Assembly: GCF_020080835.1 (NCBI RefSeq)
Contig: NC_058166.1
Location: 3,596,001-3,660,000, forward strand
From: Cotesia glomerata
Lineage: Eukaryota; Arthropoda; Insecta; Hymenoptera; Braconidae
Length of the DNA: 64,000 bases
Direction: 5' to 3'
The position numbers and the translations under genes were made by a program. The notes under the pieces were generated by a model, which did not search any database, was not told the DNA's origin, and saw nothing but the letters and a program-made list of their open reading frames with translations. Below, one piece after another: positions 21,684 through 33,148 of this stretch. Numbering within the stretch: the stretch's first letter is position 1; the number at the start of each line of letters is the position of its first letter.

Positions 21684-23269
21684 ACACGCTTTTTATAGAA
21701 AACCAAACTAAAAAATAGAAAATAAATTTTAATAAATTTAAATTAAGAATAGTGTTAAAAATTTCAATAAATATAAATTAATAATAGTGTAAATAAAAAA
21801 ATGTATTTTATTTAAAAAAAGCGTGGGGTGCTTTTTAAGATATCAAAATGATAATCACTCTACTCATATCTGTCAATAAAATATTTATAACTATTGACAC
21901 CATGCACCCCACGCTTTTTTTAAAATAAAATACATTTTTTTATTTACACTATTATTAATTTATATTTATTGAAATTTTTAACACTATTCTTAATTTAAAT
22001 TTATTAAAATTTATTTTCTATTTTTAGTTTGGTTTTCTATAAAAGCGTGTTTTTAGTTTTTTAAACTATTATTTATTTTTTACAGTTTGGTTTATTTATA
22101 AAAGCGTGATTTTTTAGTTTTTTTAAACTATTATTTGTTGATTATCAAAAATATTCAGGCGCGCAAATTACCCACGGAGAGTTACATACTGACAAACTGA
22201 CATACAAGTGAAGCTAATATAAAGCGTGTAAAAAACCTACGGAGGAAAACACCTGGTTTCGAAATATAACTTCGGGATGGTCATCAGAGGATTCCGGGTT
22301 GATGTACGGGTTTATCTGTGCCATTCCCGATGAAAACCTACGGAGGAAAACACCTGGTTTCGAAATATAACTTCGGGATGGTCATCAGAGGGTTCCGGGT
22401 TGATGTACGGGTTTATCTGTGCCATTCCCGATGAAAACCTACGGAGGAAAACACCTGGTTTCGAGATATAACTTCGGGATGGTCATCAGAGGATTCCGGG
22501 TTGATGTACGGGTTTATCTGTGCCATTCCCGATGAAAACCTACGGAGGAAAACACCTGGTTTCGAGATATAACTTCGGGATGGTCATCAGAGGATTCCGG
22601 GTTGATGTACGGGTTTATCTGTGCCATTCCCGATGAAAACCTACGGAAGAAAACACCTGGTTTCGAGATATAACTTCGGGATGGTCATCAGAGGATTCCG
22701 GGTTGATGTACGGGTTTATCTGTGCCATTCCCGATGAAAACCTACGGAGGAAAACACCTGGTTTCGAGATATAACTTCGGGATGGTCATCAGAGGATTCC
22801 GGGTTGATGTACGGATTTATCTGTGCCATTCCCGATGAAAACCTACGGAGGAAAACACCTGGTTTCGAGATATAACTTCGGGATGGTCATCAGAGGATTC
22901 CGGGTTGATGTACGGGTTTATCTGTGCCATTCCCGATGAAAACCTACGGAGGAAAACACCTGGTTTCGAGATATAACTTCGGGATGGTCATCAGAGGATT
23001 CCGGGTTGATGTACGGGTTTATCTGTGCCATTCCCGATGAAAACCTACGGAGGAAAACACCTGGTTTCGAGATATAACTTCGGGATGGTCATCAGAGGAT
23101 GACTAGGAAGGTCATCACCTGGGTTCTAGGTTGATAATAATCAAAATTTAAATAATATCATTATGGTAGTCTCTTTATGCGAAGGAGAGTTACATACTGA
23201 CAAACTGACAAACTGACAAACTGACAAACTGACAAACTGACATACAAGTGAAGCTAATAAAAAGCGTGT
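21684..23269. mobile_element. Foldback insertion carrying a satellite array
   Basis: Absent from the paralogous site (around 40825), where the flanks are joined. Both ends carry ACACGCTTTTTAT in inverted orientation (21684-21696 and 23257-23269). The left part is a long inverted repeat (arms about 21684-21832 and 21908-22062, loop about 75 bp), followed by a third partial arm near 22088-22140 and the 101-bp satellite. A block starting GGAGAGTTACATACTGAC occurs on both sides of the satellite; its ACTGACAA octamer is single on the left and repeated about five times on the right. No transposase is visible; probably a non-autonomous foldback DNA element. Confidence 0.7.
22231..23100. repeat. 101-bp tandem repeat, about 8.6 units
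   Basis: Units start at about 22231, 22332, 22433, 22534, 22635, 22736, 22837, 22938 and 23039, the last being partial. They are nearly identical; variants include CGAAATAT versus CGAGATAT, GGAGG versus GGAAG and a single ACGGATTT. Spacing is exact, so it is a homogenised satellite. There are no spacers, so it is not CRISPR-like. Confidence 0.92.
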
Positions 23270-23885
23270 AAAAAACTAAAAAAAAAAATTTTTTCAAATG
23301 TGTTTTTTTTTGGAATAACTTTTAAACGGCTTTACCGATCAATTCCTAAAACTAATCAGCTCTTAACATCAAAAAACCACGTTGATCGCCGCCAGTCCGG
23401 TAAAAATCGGTTGATTCGTTCGTGAGTTATCGTTGACGAAGGAAAACCGAAAAAAGGGTTTTTTCGGAATTACTCCGAAATTTTTCGTTTTATCAATTTT
23501 AACTTGAAGATTCTTTATGAAACTTAAAAAACTGCGTCGAATGCCACTAACCGCGTGAAAATTGGTTCATTTATTCAAAGGTTATTGCGATTTGAAAATT
23601 CAAAAAATAGTGTTTTATCAAGCTTCTATCAAACTTTTTGAGCTCAAAAGCATCCAAAAGCTATTTTTTTGAGCTCGGGGAGCTCAAAATAACACACGAA
23701 TTGTGTTTATGAGCTCGAAGAGCTCAAAAACGTCATATTCTTGAAAAGTGCAATTTCAAGCGTTTAGGTATAAAATTGGCGGGAAGTTGCAGGGATGGCC
23801 TTCAGGGTCAACCGTTTTCCTAATTTTTTTTTTTTTTTTCGAAAAGGGTCGATTCCAACTATTGGTCGATTTGACATGGAATGAC
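23270..23885. repeat. Landing-pad element, right arm (unit I)
   Basis: Matches 40825-41440 and is an inverted, diverged counterpart of the left arm. It ends at a poly(T) run and GACATGGAATGACCCA, the inverse of the terminal motif at 13288. Non-coding. Confidence 0.7.
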
Positions 23886-24690
23886 CCAGATAGCAGAATT
23901 ATTTCTTGGCAAACGCAGATAGTCATTCCTGACATCACCTCTCGTTAATGTAACCGGCAAAAATTCTAATTTTGATCTAAATAATTGATTATAATTTAAT
24001 TTAATTTCTTTATACAATAGACAACCTATAAAATAATCTCTTCTCGCATTAAGTTTTAACCAGCCCAATTCTTTATAATATGGAGTAGTGTGCTCAAATC
24101 TTGAAATTTTGAAAATATACCTAATACAAGAATTTATTTTACGCTGCAATTTATGCTATAATTTGCCTGAAATATTCGTGTAAGCAGTACAGCAGTAATC
24201 GAAGATAGGAAAAATCAAAGTCGTGACCAATTTTATGCGTAATTGTTCATTAAAAATTTCGTTATTGATTTTCAATTGCGCTAACTTTTTGCCTATTCAA
24301 TTGCGTTAATTTTTTACCTACTTCCGAGAATAAAGGCACTTGTTTTTAAAGCATTTAATTTCAGACAGTTGAAACTACACCAATCAACAATCTTTTGTAT
24401 TTCATCATTCAGCATAACAACATATTCATTTATTTGCGACAGGCAACATGAAATATATATAATTAGACCGTCTGCATAAAATAAATATTGATAATTTAAT
24501 CGCTTAGCAAGATCAGAAATGTATAAAGTAAAAAGTAAAGGACCGAGCACACTACCCTGAGGTACGCCATTCAGAATATCTTTCCAAGACGATTTATTGT
24601 TGTTATAATAAACCGACTGCCTTCTCTGAGTCAACTAAGACTTTATCCAATTTATTATCAAATCAGAAAAGTTCATATGTAATAATTTAT
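23886..24690 (-). pseudogene. Reverse-transcriptase relic of a Jockey/CR1-like element (unit I)
   Basis: The minus strand reads RT blocks GVPQGSVLGPLLFTLYISDL, FYADGLIIY (the catalytic Asp-Asp changed to Asp-Gly) and WCSFNCLKLNALKT, then after a frame change a C-terminal region ending near LPRNNSAI. It lacks the endonuclease and the first RT motifs, and the 3' end is cut by the landing-pad repeat. A tandem duplication of about 26 bp near 24270-24310 breaks the frame. The same relic is at 41441-42262. Confidence 0.8.
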
Positions 24691-25352
24691 GCAATAATAG
24701 GATAAAAAAAAATAAGATGTATCACAAACGTTGAGACAAAATTTTTATTTATACAAAAAATTTCTCTTAAGCCAATAAACCACGTGGATAAGAATTTATT
24801 AGCCTAAGCCTCTAAATAAAATGGTGTCCAGCTCAGAATATTCCACGTCGCGGGGACAGAATCGCTCATACTTCCCAATTAATTTATCTTATTTACTTAC
24901 AATTGCTGCTGCAAAAATCCTGTGACCCTTGGTTGACCCTTGAAATCCAACAATGATGGTGGAAATACACCGTACACAGTACAGGTGGTTATTAGTAATT
25001 CATTAATGATATGTAGATAGTGGTAATTGCAATCAACTAAACTTTATTACACAAAATATGCACTTTTAATATAAACTTGTGATACTTCAGTAACGCAAAT
25101 TAACAGTAAAAATAAAATAGTTATAACAATAGAATAAATACTAATTGGCAAGTAATGACCTAATTATGATAAGTTAGTAATAATAAATGTTAGAAATATC
25201 TAGGATGATTAGTGGTAGATTTGGTGAGTAGACACCTAATAGTGATAATAGAAGTAATGTAAAAATGACTAAGAAATATAACGTGGTTGTTGACACCAGG
25301 GTATAGATCGAAGTAAAATAATAAATTGTAAAAAATTATTCATTGTTCACAG
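24691..25352. other. Non-coding DNA upstream of IR1 exons
   Basis: Conserved with 42263-42440 plus 44558-45029. No signal-peptide exon was found here. It ends with the splice acceptor TTGTTCACAG at 25343-25352. Confidence 0.5.
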
Positions 25353-27132
25353 AGGGAGTTGGTTGAAACGTGTCTGACGAATAATTCGAATCCTGTGATG
25401 ATCTCCAAAGAATTATTCGACTCTAACTGGAATTCAGAAAAAAATCCACTAATTATAATTGACAACGTATTCCAAAAGCAGATCACAGGTTTTCTTCCTG
25501 CGTATCCAACGTACGTGCTTTTTTTTCAGTCGATCGAAAGTCTGAAGGGAATTGTTAATCATCTCAAGAAATCGACACTGTGGAGCATTAAATCACCCTT
25601 TGTGATCGTGGAAACCGAATCACGTTGCAAAAATACTAGGAGAGTTCTAGAATTCATGTGGAAACAGGATTTATTGTCAGTCTATTACTTGTGCAACAAA
25701 AAAGATTTGACGGCTATCTTCACGCTGAATCCTTATGCAAGTTATGCTCCAAAGCCGTGGGTCCTAATTGAGAAATTTGGTGACAGTAACAAGAATATAA
25801 CCTTCTACAGCTTACAATATTCAAAAGGTACTTTGATTATTAAACATTTTTTTACATCAATAAGTTTGACTTTCAGTTATTTATAACCCAGTATAATTGT
25901 TTTCAGACCCAGAACTTTGTAAAAGTATAACTTTCGAAAAGACGGATCATTTAAAAAGTGTGGACATAAAGTTTATATCTTTCTCTTCTACTTATACGTT
26001 GTTAACGAAAAAACTTCATGATAGTCGACTAAAACTACTTTTAGAAAAAAAATTAATCAATATATACCATATACCGACTTATATTAATGCTACCCCGATA
26101 CTAGATATTGCTGAATATCCAAATTTATTTCAATTAACGAGAGGTTTCATTCAACAATTAGTTGACCAAACACATGACGTTCTTGGAACATTGATGCCAA
26201 TAACAGAAACTGATTCTAAGTATGTAGATGTCGTTACATACTATCAACACGAGTATGAGATCTTCATCATGACCAAAAAGGAAGTTTATTTTACAGTAAT
26301 CAACGAAATATCTAGCGATGTAGACTTTGTAGTTATGACAATCGCGGTGTTCGTTATGTTCACGATAGCTTTGGTGCTCATCAACAGAGAAGACATATGC
26401 GAGGCTCTGATGGATAGCATGAGATTGGTAGTCAGCATGGGACTTGAATCTCCGCTTAACCGACTGGCGATGAAGTTCGTATTCTTTTGTGGATTTCTGT
26501 TCGCATTCTTGATAGTTTCCGACTTTCAGGGCCATGTATCTGCAATCCTGTCAAAGCCTATGAGACGCAATGTCGAAACGCTAGAAGACCTCTACAAAAA
26601 TAAGTTCCATGTGTACTATCTTGAGAAACTAAGACCTGATATTATTAATAAACAGTTGTGGGTCACTGATGAAGACAAAAAATATCTTCATCCGATTGAT
26701 ACTGCGCAGATGTATGGATGTTTTGAACGCGTGAAAACGAATGTTACAACAGCTTGTATACTAACAAAAATTTTTATACTGCTTTCCGCTGCTGATACCA
26801 GTAACGTGTATATGTCAAAAATGCCAATCTTAAAGAAGCAATTCGTTTATTGGGCCAGGAAAAACTGGCCCTTAAAGAGTAAGTTCGATGAAGTGGCGTT
26901 GGAGACTTTAGAATCTGGGATAGCAGCAGAGCTGGTATTAGAAAAACGAGATAAAAAAAAACTGGACAAAAAAAAAAAAATGAATCGGATAAAAGCCAGG
27001 GAAGACTATGACCAATTCGACTACGATGAGTTGGTATTCATTTATTATTTTGTCGGATTTCTTTCTGCATTTGGGGCTATAGTATATGTGATTGAAATCA
27101 TATGGGCGAGATGTATTAGAATTCATTTATAA
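25353..27132 (+). CDS. IR1: divergent ionotropic receptor (chemosensory iGluR-like), two downstream exons
   Basis: Exons 25353-25827 and 25907-27132; the 79-bp intron 25828-25906 is GT-AG and joins the frames cleanly (156 codons plus 1 base from the TTG at 25359). No ATG starts the first exon. It follows an acceptor, so a signal-peptide exon must lie upstream, probably outside the window. The product is a ligand-gated channel subunit of chemosensory neurons. In exon-3 numbering (ORF from 25897), membrane segment M1 is about 144-162, a pore-like stretch follows, M2 is about 193-209 (FVFFCGFLFAFLIVSDF), the S2 lobe is about 220-375 and M3 is about 379-401. It is very divergent from classical glutamate receptors; the ligand is unknown. 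Confidence 0.8.
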
Positions 27133-27335
27133 TTTAAACTCTGATACCGTGCACATATATCTGATCACTTTATTTGTGTTTTAATTGTGAATTAATAATT
27201 GTTAATCAGTGACTTGTGTGTTTTCAAATATTGAGTGACGTTTCGACAGTTGTTATTAATTTTAATTTAAAGGATATGAAATTTTTGTGCGGAAAATCAA
27301 AGATTGAAAAATTTTTACACATATATGGTACCGGT

Positions 27336-27903
27336 GGGTAATAAGGCCTAGCTAAGAGAGATTTTGAAAAAAATCCAATGTTGCATTTAATTATATAAAT
27401 GTATCATTCATCCTTATTTTAATACATTAGCTATAAAATATAATGAAGTAATGGTAATTTTTACCATAAACAAATACAAAATTGAACTTTTTCAAAAACC
27501 TTACGAATTGGCCTTATTTTACTACGGTAGGGTAATAAAACCCATGAGTTAAACATACTTAAAATAGTCATATTATACTCAATAAAATTGATATGAGAGA
27601 CCAATCATCACTAAAATTTAGCAACAATACTTTTTAAGATGTTAATAAAAATTAGATCAATGATTTTAAATGATTAAATATAAAATTATAAAAAATGCTT
27701 ACCATTTACTCGAACTGTTTTTTAGGAATTCTTCCGCAATACGAAAATATATAACGGATGATGAAATATAAAAGACAGGGGACGTGGTATCGGGATTCTA
27801 TAAACTTGTCGCGATATTTCTATGCTAGACGCTTCTACTAGAGGAGCCTTTAGCGGAAGTGGTCATTTTAAATATCATTTCTGTCACTGAGGCCTTATTA
27901 CCC
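27336..27903. mobile_element. MITE-like element with GGGTAATAAGGCCT inverted ends (unit I)
   Basis: GGGTAATAAGGCCT at 27336-27349 is exactly inverted at 27890-27903, and weaker symmetry extends a few bases outward. The element lies in the 3' flank of IR1 and IR2 but is missing from the otherwise similar flank of the IR3 pseudogene, so it was inserted before the IR1/IR2 duplication. It has no ORF. The target duplication is unclear. Confidence 0.7.
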
Positions 27904-27988
27904 GCGAGTATCTTACTAATCAAAATATATAGGTCATTTTATCTCAAATCGATTAATGATTGAAATCAACCTCTTTTGATTTCGATTA

Positions 27989-28088
27989 NNNNNNNNNNNN
28001 NNNNNNNNNNNNNNNNNNNNNNNNNNNNNNNNNNNNNNNNNNNNNNNNNNNNNNNNNNNNNNNNNNNNNNNNNNNNNNNNNNNNNNNN
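27989..28088. other. Assembly gap (100 N)
   Basis: Exactly 100 N; the true size is unknown. It falls at the 3' tail of the retrotransposon to its right. Confidence 1.
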
Positions 28089-28479
28089 GATTTAGATTTA
28101 GATTTTGTTTATTGATGCCAAGGCACAGGCCAAATGGCAATTTCGATTACAGAGTATATAAAGTTTGTACAAGAAAGATAAGTTTCTGTGAGTACATAAC
28201 ATAGAGTACATAACATTGCATAAAAATGCATTTATATAATTTGTTTATAAATTGTATATAGACAAAGTAAATAAAATTTGTTCAAATAAAATTTGGAAAT
28301 TATATAGAAAAAGAAAGATTTAAAATATAAAATTTCAATGTTATCAATTCAGATAATAACTCAATATAATAATTCTGTGAATTGCATTTATTTTTATTCT
28401 TATTTTTAATCTTAATTTTAAACTTCAACTTTAATCTTCAATGAATTGGACTTTAATGTGTTATTTATTAGACATTATT

Positions 28480-31374
28480 TTAATTATCAAGATTCAATAA
28501 ATAATTGAAAACTTCTTTTTTAAACACTTGTAAGCTACTAGAATTTACAATTTCACGTGGGAGTTCTTCCCAAAGCCTTATTACAGTCACCAAAAAAGTT
28601 TTCTCTAAGTAGCTTGTAGTGAAAGGAGGTAGCTTGAAGGACGTGTGCCTTTTTGCAGCCAATCTGTTTGAACGCCGAACATCACTTTCTTCAACGAATA
28701 AGTCGCGCAAGTACTCCGGCTTTCCATTCTCTAGTAATTTGTACAAGTAGCAAACTGCATAGTACAATCGGCGATATTTGATTGTAAGCCACCCTAACTC
28801 TCTGCGGTGAAGACTAATATGCTCATCTTTCTTAAGATTGAAAATAAATCTGATTGAAGAGTTGATTGCTCGTTGAAGTTTTAGATCATTTTCAGTGGTC
28901 GAGTCGATAAGCACAATAGAGCAGTAATCAATGAGTGGCAGAATGGTAGCGGTAACTAGGAGCTTTCTTATCTCAGTAGTATAGATTTTTTTTCCGGACC
29001 TTGAGACTATGGAGAGCATAATTTACTTTTCTGGTAGTCAGTAAGATGTGATTATTCCAAGATAAATTTTGATTAATAACAAGTCCCAGACACTTTGTTG
29101 AATTTACATAGGGTATTACTGTGTCATCAACTAGAATGGGAGGAACTTCCAGAGACTGCAGTTGTTTTAACTTGCCATTTGATCCTAAGATCATCGCCGT
29201 AGTTTTAGTCAGGTTAAGCATTAATCCGTGAGATCGAGCCCAGTCTGCTATTGCCTGTGAATCAGCAGTAACTTGTTGAACTGCATCATGGAGCTGATAA
29301 GTATGGCAATGATGGTAGATGTACATATCATCAGCAAACAGACCGTATTTACAGAAGATTATCCATCTAGCCACAGGGTTGATAACAATCAGAAACAATA
29401 TTGGCCCGAGTACAGAGTTTTGAGGAACACCCGACGAAGTTTTTAGCAATTCAATTGGAGTTCCATGGTCATTTAAAATGGATTGTGAACGATTTGATAG
29501 ATAGGAAAAAAACCAGCTTATCACTTCTGAAGAGAACCCCAATTCATGAAGAGAGATTAAAATAACTTTGGGATCTACGTAGTCGAAGGCTTAATCAGGT
29601 CAAATAGCACCAGAATGGTTAGTTGATTTCTGTCCATCGCTGCTCTGACGTCGTCAGTGAGTTTTAAGAAAGCTGATTGCGTACTACGATGCTTACGAAA
29701 TCCCGATTGAAACCGATCAAGCAAGAGATTGTCTTCTAGGTACGTTACCAGCTGGTTTGCAACTATTCTCTCAAAAACTTTCGCTAAGTGTGACAGGTTC
29801 GCAATCGGTCTTGTATCAGATGGAGATCTGGGCAAGGCTATCTTGTTCAGTGGTATAATGTATATTATTTTCCAAATCTCTGGAAAAATACTGGTGTCCA
29901 GAGATCTGTTGAATAAAGCTGTAAGAAACAATGATATTTGAGGAAAGTGATCTCTTAGCCACCGCAAATCCAGACCATCCGGGCTATTTCCTTTAGATTT
30001 TGAGAGAGTTAGTACAAGAGCCTTTGAGACGTCAACGATATCAATTTTCTGCCACTGAAATGAACAGTCTACTTGACATTGGAAGGAGACTGGTAAAACA
30101 TCTAAGAACTCGACGTTTGCAGCTGGATGTTTCCTGACTATACTTGCGTAGTACTCATTTAGTTCCAGTTGATCAAAGAAGTTTAAGGGTGACAAGGCAT
30201 TTGATTTGGTGAGTCCTAGATGTTTTAGTTTGCTCCAGACAGAAGAGCCTTGAGGCAGATTTGATAGAGCAGTCTTCAAGTACAATTCTCGCGTTTGGGC
30301 TAATTCAGTTTTAAGAAGTTTTCTTTTGAATTTATACAATGAGAGCAAGGTTGGATCACGGTTTCTTTTAGCTCGTTTGTAAAGCTCATCACGTTCTTTG
30401 CATTTATTTTTTAGCTCTTTGGTAAACCATGGATTACTGCGCCGAGAGATTGTTTTTGTGTGAATTGGTGCATGTTGGTCTAGAGAAGAAAGCACATTTG
30501 ATTTAAAGATCGACAAGAGTTCATTTGGATCAGAGTTTTCCATTATGGAATTATCAATTTTTAGTGAGTTAAATAAACAGTTGGATAGTGAGTTATGATC
30601 ACAGTTTTTTAGGTTTCTTAAGGTTACCTTCTTGCTCATCTGTTGCGGTTGCTCTACTTCATACTGACACAGTAAATAGTCATGACCATCAACGAACGGG
30701 GAGTCAGATTTTGTGAAAGAGACCAACTTATTTGAACTATCAATCAAGATGACATCAAGCCAAGAGTCACAGCCGTTCTTGTGGAATGTAGGGCCATAAG
30801 GTACGCAGTATAAAGAGGACTCGGTTATGAACTCTTTCAAGTGGTTTGCAATATAAGAGTTTTCAAGAAGATTGCAGTTTAAGTCCCCTGATATGATGAT
30901 ATTCTTGAAGTTAGGAGCAAGCTTAGAGTATAGATCGAAGAATTCTGTGAGAAGCATTCCTTTCGGTCTTCTATAAATACAAGACAGCAAGAGATGGGAC
31001 CCAGTTCTTAAGGTAACGTCAACTATCAGGAACTCAGGACTGTTTATATGATGCGAAGTTGAAATGTGCAATTCTTTAACCTTGAGAGAGTTGTGAATTA
31101 GGCAAGCTACTCCACCACCTCTAATATAATGTCCATTTTTAACATGTTTTAAAGTTCGATCTCTTCTAACAACTGTGTATTCACTTAATGAAAAAATTTG
31201 ATTATCAAGTGAAGGTTTTAACCAGGTTTCAGTCAAAATAATAATATCAGGATGAGTTTCATGTACTAGGTTTAAAAACTGAGCAATATGACTGACAAGA
31301 CTGTTTATATTTAGACTCAATACATTTAAAGGTGAAGATGAATTATTCACAGAATTATTACTTGAACTATTTTG
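28480..31374 (-). pseudogene. ORF2 of the truncated retrotransposon: endonuclease-reverse transcriptase
   Basis: The EN domain begins NVLSLNINSL and has TETWLKP, SGDLNCNLLE and DGHDYLL. RT follows with RPIANLSHLAKVFERIV, SGFRKHRSTQSAFLKL, GVPQNSVLGPILF and FADDMYIY, then a C-terminal region ending YLLNLDN. A 1-bp loss near 29585 breaks the AFDYV motif, and an extra A in an A run near 29000 breaks the frame again. Both are single homopolymer indels and could partly be sequencing errors. The start codon is unclear. The style is that of CR1/Jockey-type elements. Confidence 0.85.
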
Positions 31375-31377
31375 ACG

Positions 31378-31849
31378 TCATTCGAGCTTAGAAAAATCAG
31401 CAGTAGAGGTGATATTTAGCCTGTCTGAGTTGTCATCTTTTTTAGCAAAGATATGACCACTTCGTACCCAGACATACTTGAAATTCATGATTTTAGCTTT
31501 TTCCTTGGTCCTTAAAAGCAATTTGTAGGTCTCTGGATGCAAGAATTCATTTATGTAAATACTCCCTCGATAGTTGTCATCAATTATGCCTGGAAAAATA
31601 TCTTTTGCCAGAAGAGATTTTGTTTTGCGCTTGATGTCAACTACGAAGTCTCTTACTTGAGATGACTTCATGCAGACTAGAAACGAGTGCAAGGAAGACA
31701 CGCTTTGGTTTCTAGTTTTGCCTGTATTTTGTTTCGACTTGCTATCAAATTTACGGATAGTCAAGATATCACTCAACAGATGAGGCAGTTTTAAATAATT
31801 GAAAATAGCAGTCGAAATGTCAGTTTGAGATAGTTTATCAATGACAGAT
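31378..31849 (-). pseudogene. ORF1 C-terminal fragment with FP25K-like domain
   Basis: The frame is open from the 5' truncation point to a stop at 31378. It contains the pattern SIYINEFLHPETYKLL ... YVWVRSGHIFAKK typical of the C-terminal domain shared between many insect CR1/Jockey-type ORF1 proteins and the baculovirus FP protein. In retrotransposons this ORF1 acts in RNP formation. The N-terminal part, usually with a zinc finger and coiled coil, is missing. Confidence 0.65.
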
Positions 31850-31900
31850 GATTAAACTCTGTGAAAAGTTTTTTTCAATAATAAATCAAAGTTTCACCAA

Positions 31901-32774
31901 CCCCCATGGAAATAATATATATTTTTGATATATTAAAAATATATGTCATTTTATATTTTGAATACAAATAAAATATATTTATTATATACGTGAAATATAT
32001 AAAAATATATTTCACGTATATTTCAAATATATTCTAAATACAGTACTTTTGGCCGTTTTTTGTATATAAAAAATATATTTCTGATATAAGAAAAATATAC
32101 GCAAAATATATTTTTTTTGTATGATAAATATAAATGTCGAATATATAAAAAATATACTCAGAATGTATTTTAAATATGAGTAGCTTTATATAATGAAAAT
32201 ATTTTCCAGACTATATTTTTTATATATTTTAAATATAATTAAAATATACGTAAAATATACTTGAAGTCTATAGGACAAAATTGACAGTCCGAGATTTTGA
32301 ACTGTTCAAAAAACTGGCCTAGTTTAAAGTTTTCCGGAACAAACATTGTAACCATGCACTTGCAAATGTTTTCAAGTTAACAAAATCCAAAATCTCCGGC
32401 TGTCAATTTTGTTCTATAGACTTTAAGTATATTTCACGTATATTTAAAATATATAAAAAATATAGTCTGGAAAATATTTTCATTATATAAAGCTGCTCAT
32501 ATTTAAAATACATTCTGAGTATATTTTGTATATATTCGACATTTATATTTATCATACAAAAAAATATATTTTGCGTATATTTTTCTTATATCAGAAATAT
32601 ATTTTTTATATACAAAAAACGGCCAAAAGTACTGTATTTAGAATATATTTGAAATATACGTGAAATATATTTTTATATATTTCACGTATATAATAAATAT
32701 ATTTTATTTGTATTCAAAATATAAAATGACATATATTTTTAATATATCCAAAATATATATTATTTCCATGGGGG
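31901..32774. mobile_element. 874-bp near-perfect palindrome (MITE-like foldback)
   Basis: It starts CCCCCATGGAAATAATATA and ends with the inverse, TATATTATTTCCATGGGGG. The two halves, rich in ATATTT-type motifs, pair over roughly 380 bp each around a centre at about 32280-32410. The centre holds a less symmetrical segment bounded by inverted copies of a GACAAAATTGACAG-type motif. It is absent from unit II, where the flanks meet as CACCAAAGG, implying at most a 2-bp (AA) target duplication. Confidence 0.85.
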
Positions 32775-33148
32775 AAAGGAAAAAAATTATGCTCAAAATT
32801 TATTCAACTTTGGCCTTCCTGAAAATTTTTTTGGCCCAAGAAATCGTTATTTTCTTTGTCGGTGGGGCTACTTAACAAAAAGTTTTCTGACAACTTTGGA
32901 AAAAATTAAAATAGCGCAAAAAAATTATTGATAACTGTACATGATTTTCTTTCAATAAGTATGATATTCAAAATATTTCACCTGTAATATTTATCAGCAC
33001 TTAAAAATAAAAGTCAAACAATTTAGACATCATTGGTTATCAAATCCTACGATATGAATAAACTCATAATTAGAAATCTCAAATGGACATGAACGGAATA
33101 AATCGGACGGTTGAGCATGAAAATACTCGATCATTTATTTACACGTAC

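Larger units (their letters stand above)
28089..31849 (-). mobile_element. 5'-truncated Jockey-superfamily-like non-LTR retrotransposon
   Basis: Minus-strand element with an ORF1 fragment, ORF2 (EN-RT) and a 3' end of GATTTA-type hexamer repeats at 28089, beside the gap. It is absent from unit II, where the flanks join. The direct repeat GATTA at 27984-27988 and 31850-31854 is the probable target-site duplication. Only a few homopolymer frameshifts separate it from an intact ORF2, so it is a recent insertion. Confidence 0.85.

Noticed and set aside
22231..23100. Regularly repeated units resembling a CRISPR array
   Set aside because: Units are contiguous 101-bp copies without unique spacers, in a eukaryotic transposon context.
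24314..24634. Functional reverse transcriptase in the RT relics
   Set aside because: No endonuclease, missing upstream RT motifs and frame breaks; one copy also lacks the second catalytic Asp.
25359..25886. Use of TTG at 25359 (and 45036) as a true start codon
   Set aside because: The frame continues upstream to a good splice acceptor, and a phase-matched signal-peptide exon exists, so TTG initiation is unnecessary.
28480..31776. Assignment of the FP-type element to a named clade
   Set aside because: Without a phylogeny, CR1, Daphne, Jockey and relatives cannot be told apart from motifs alone.
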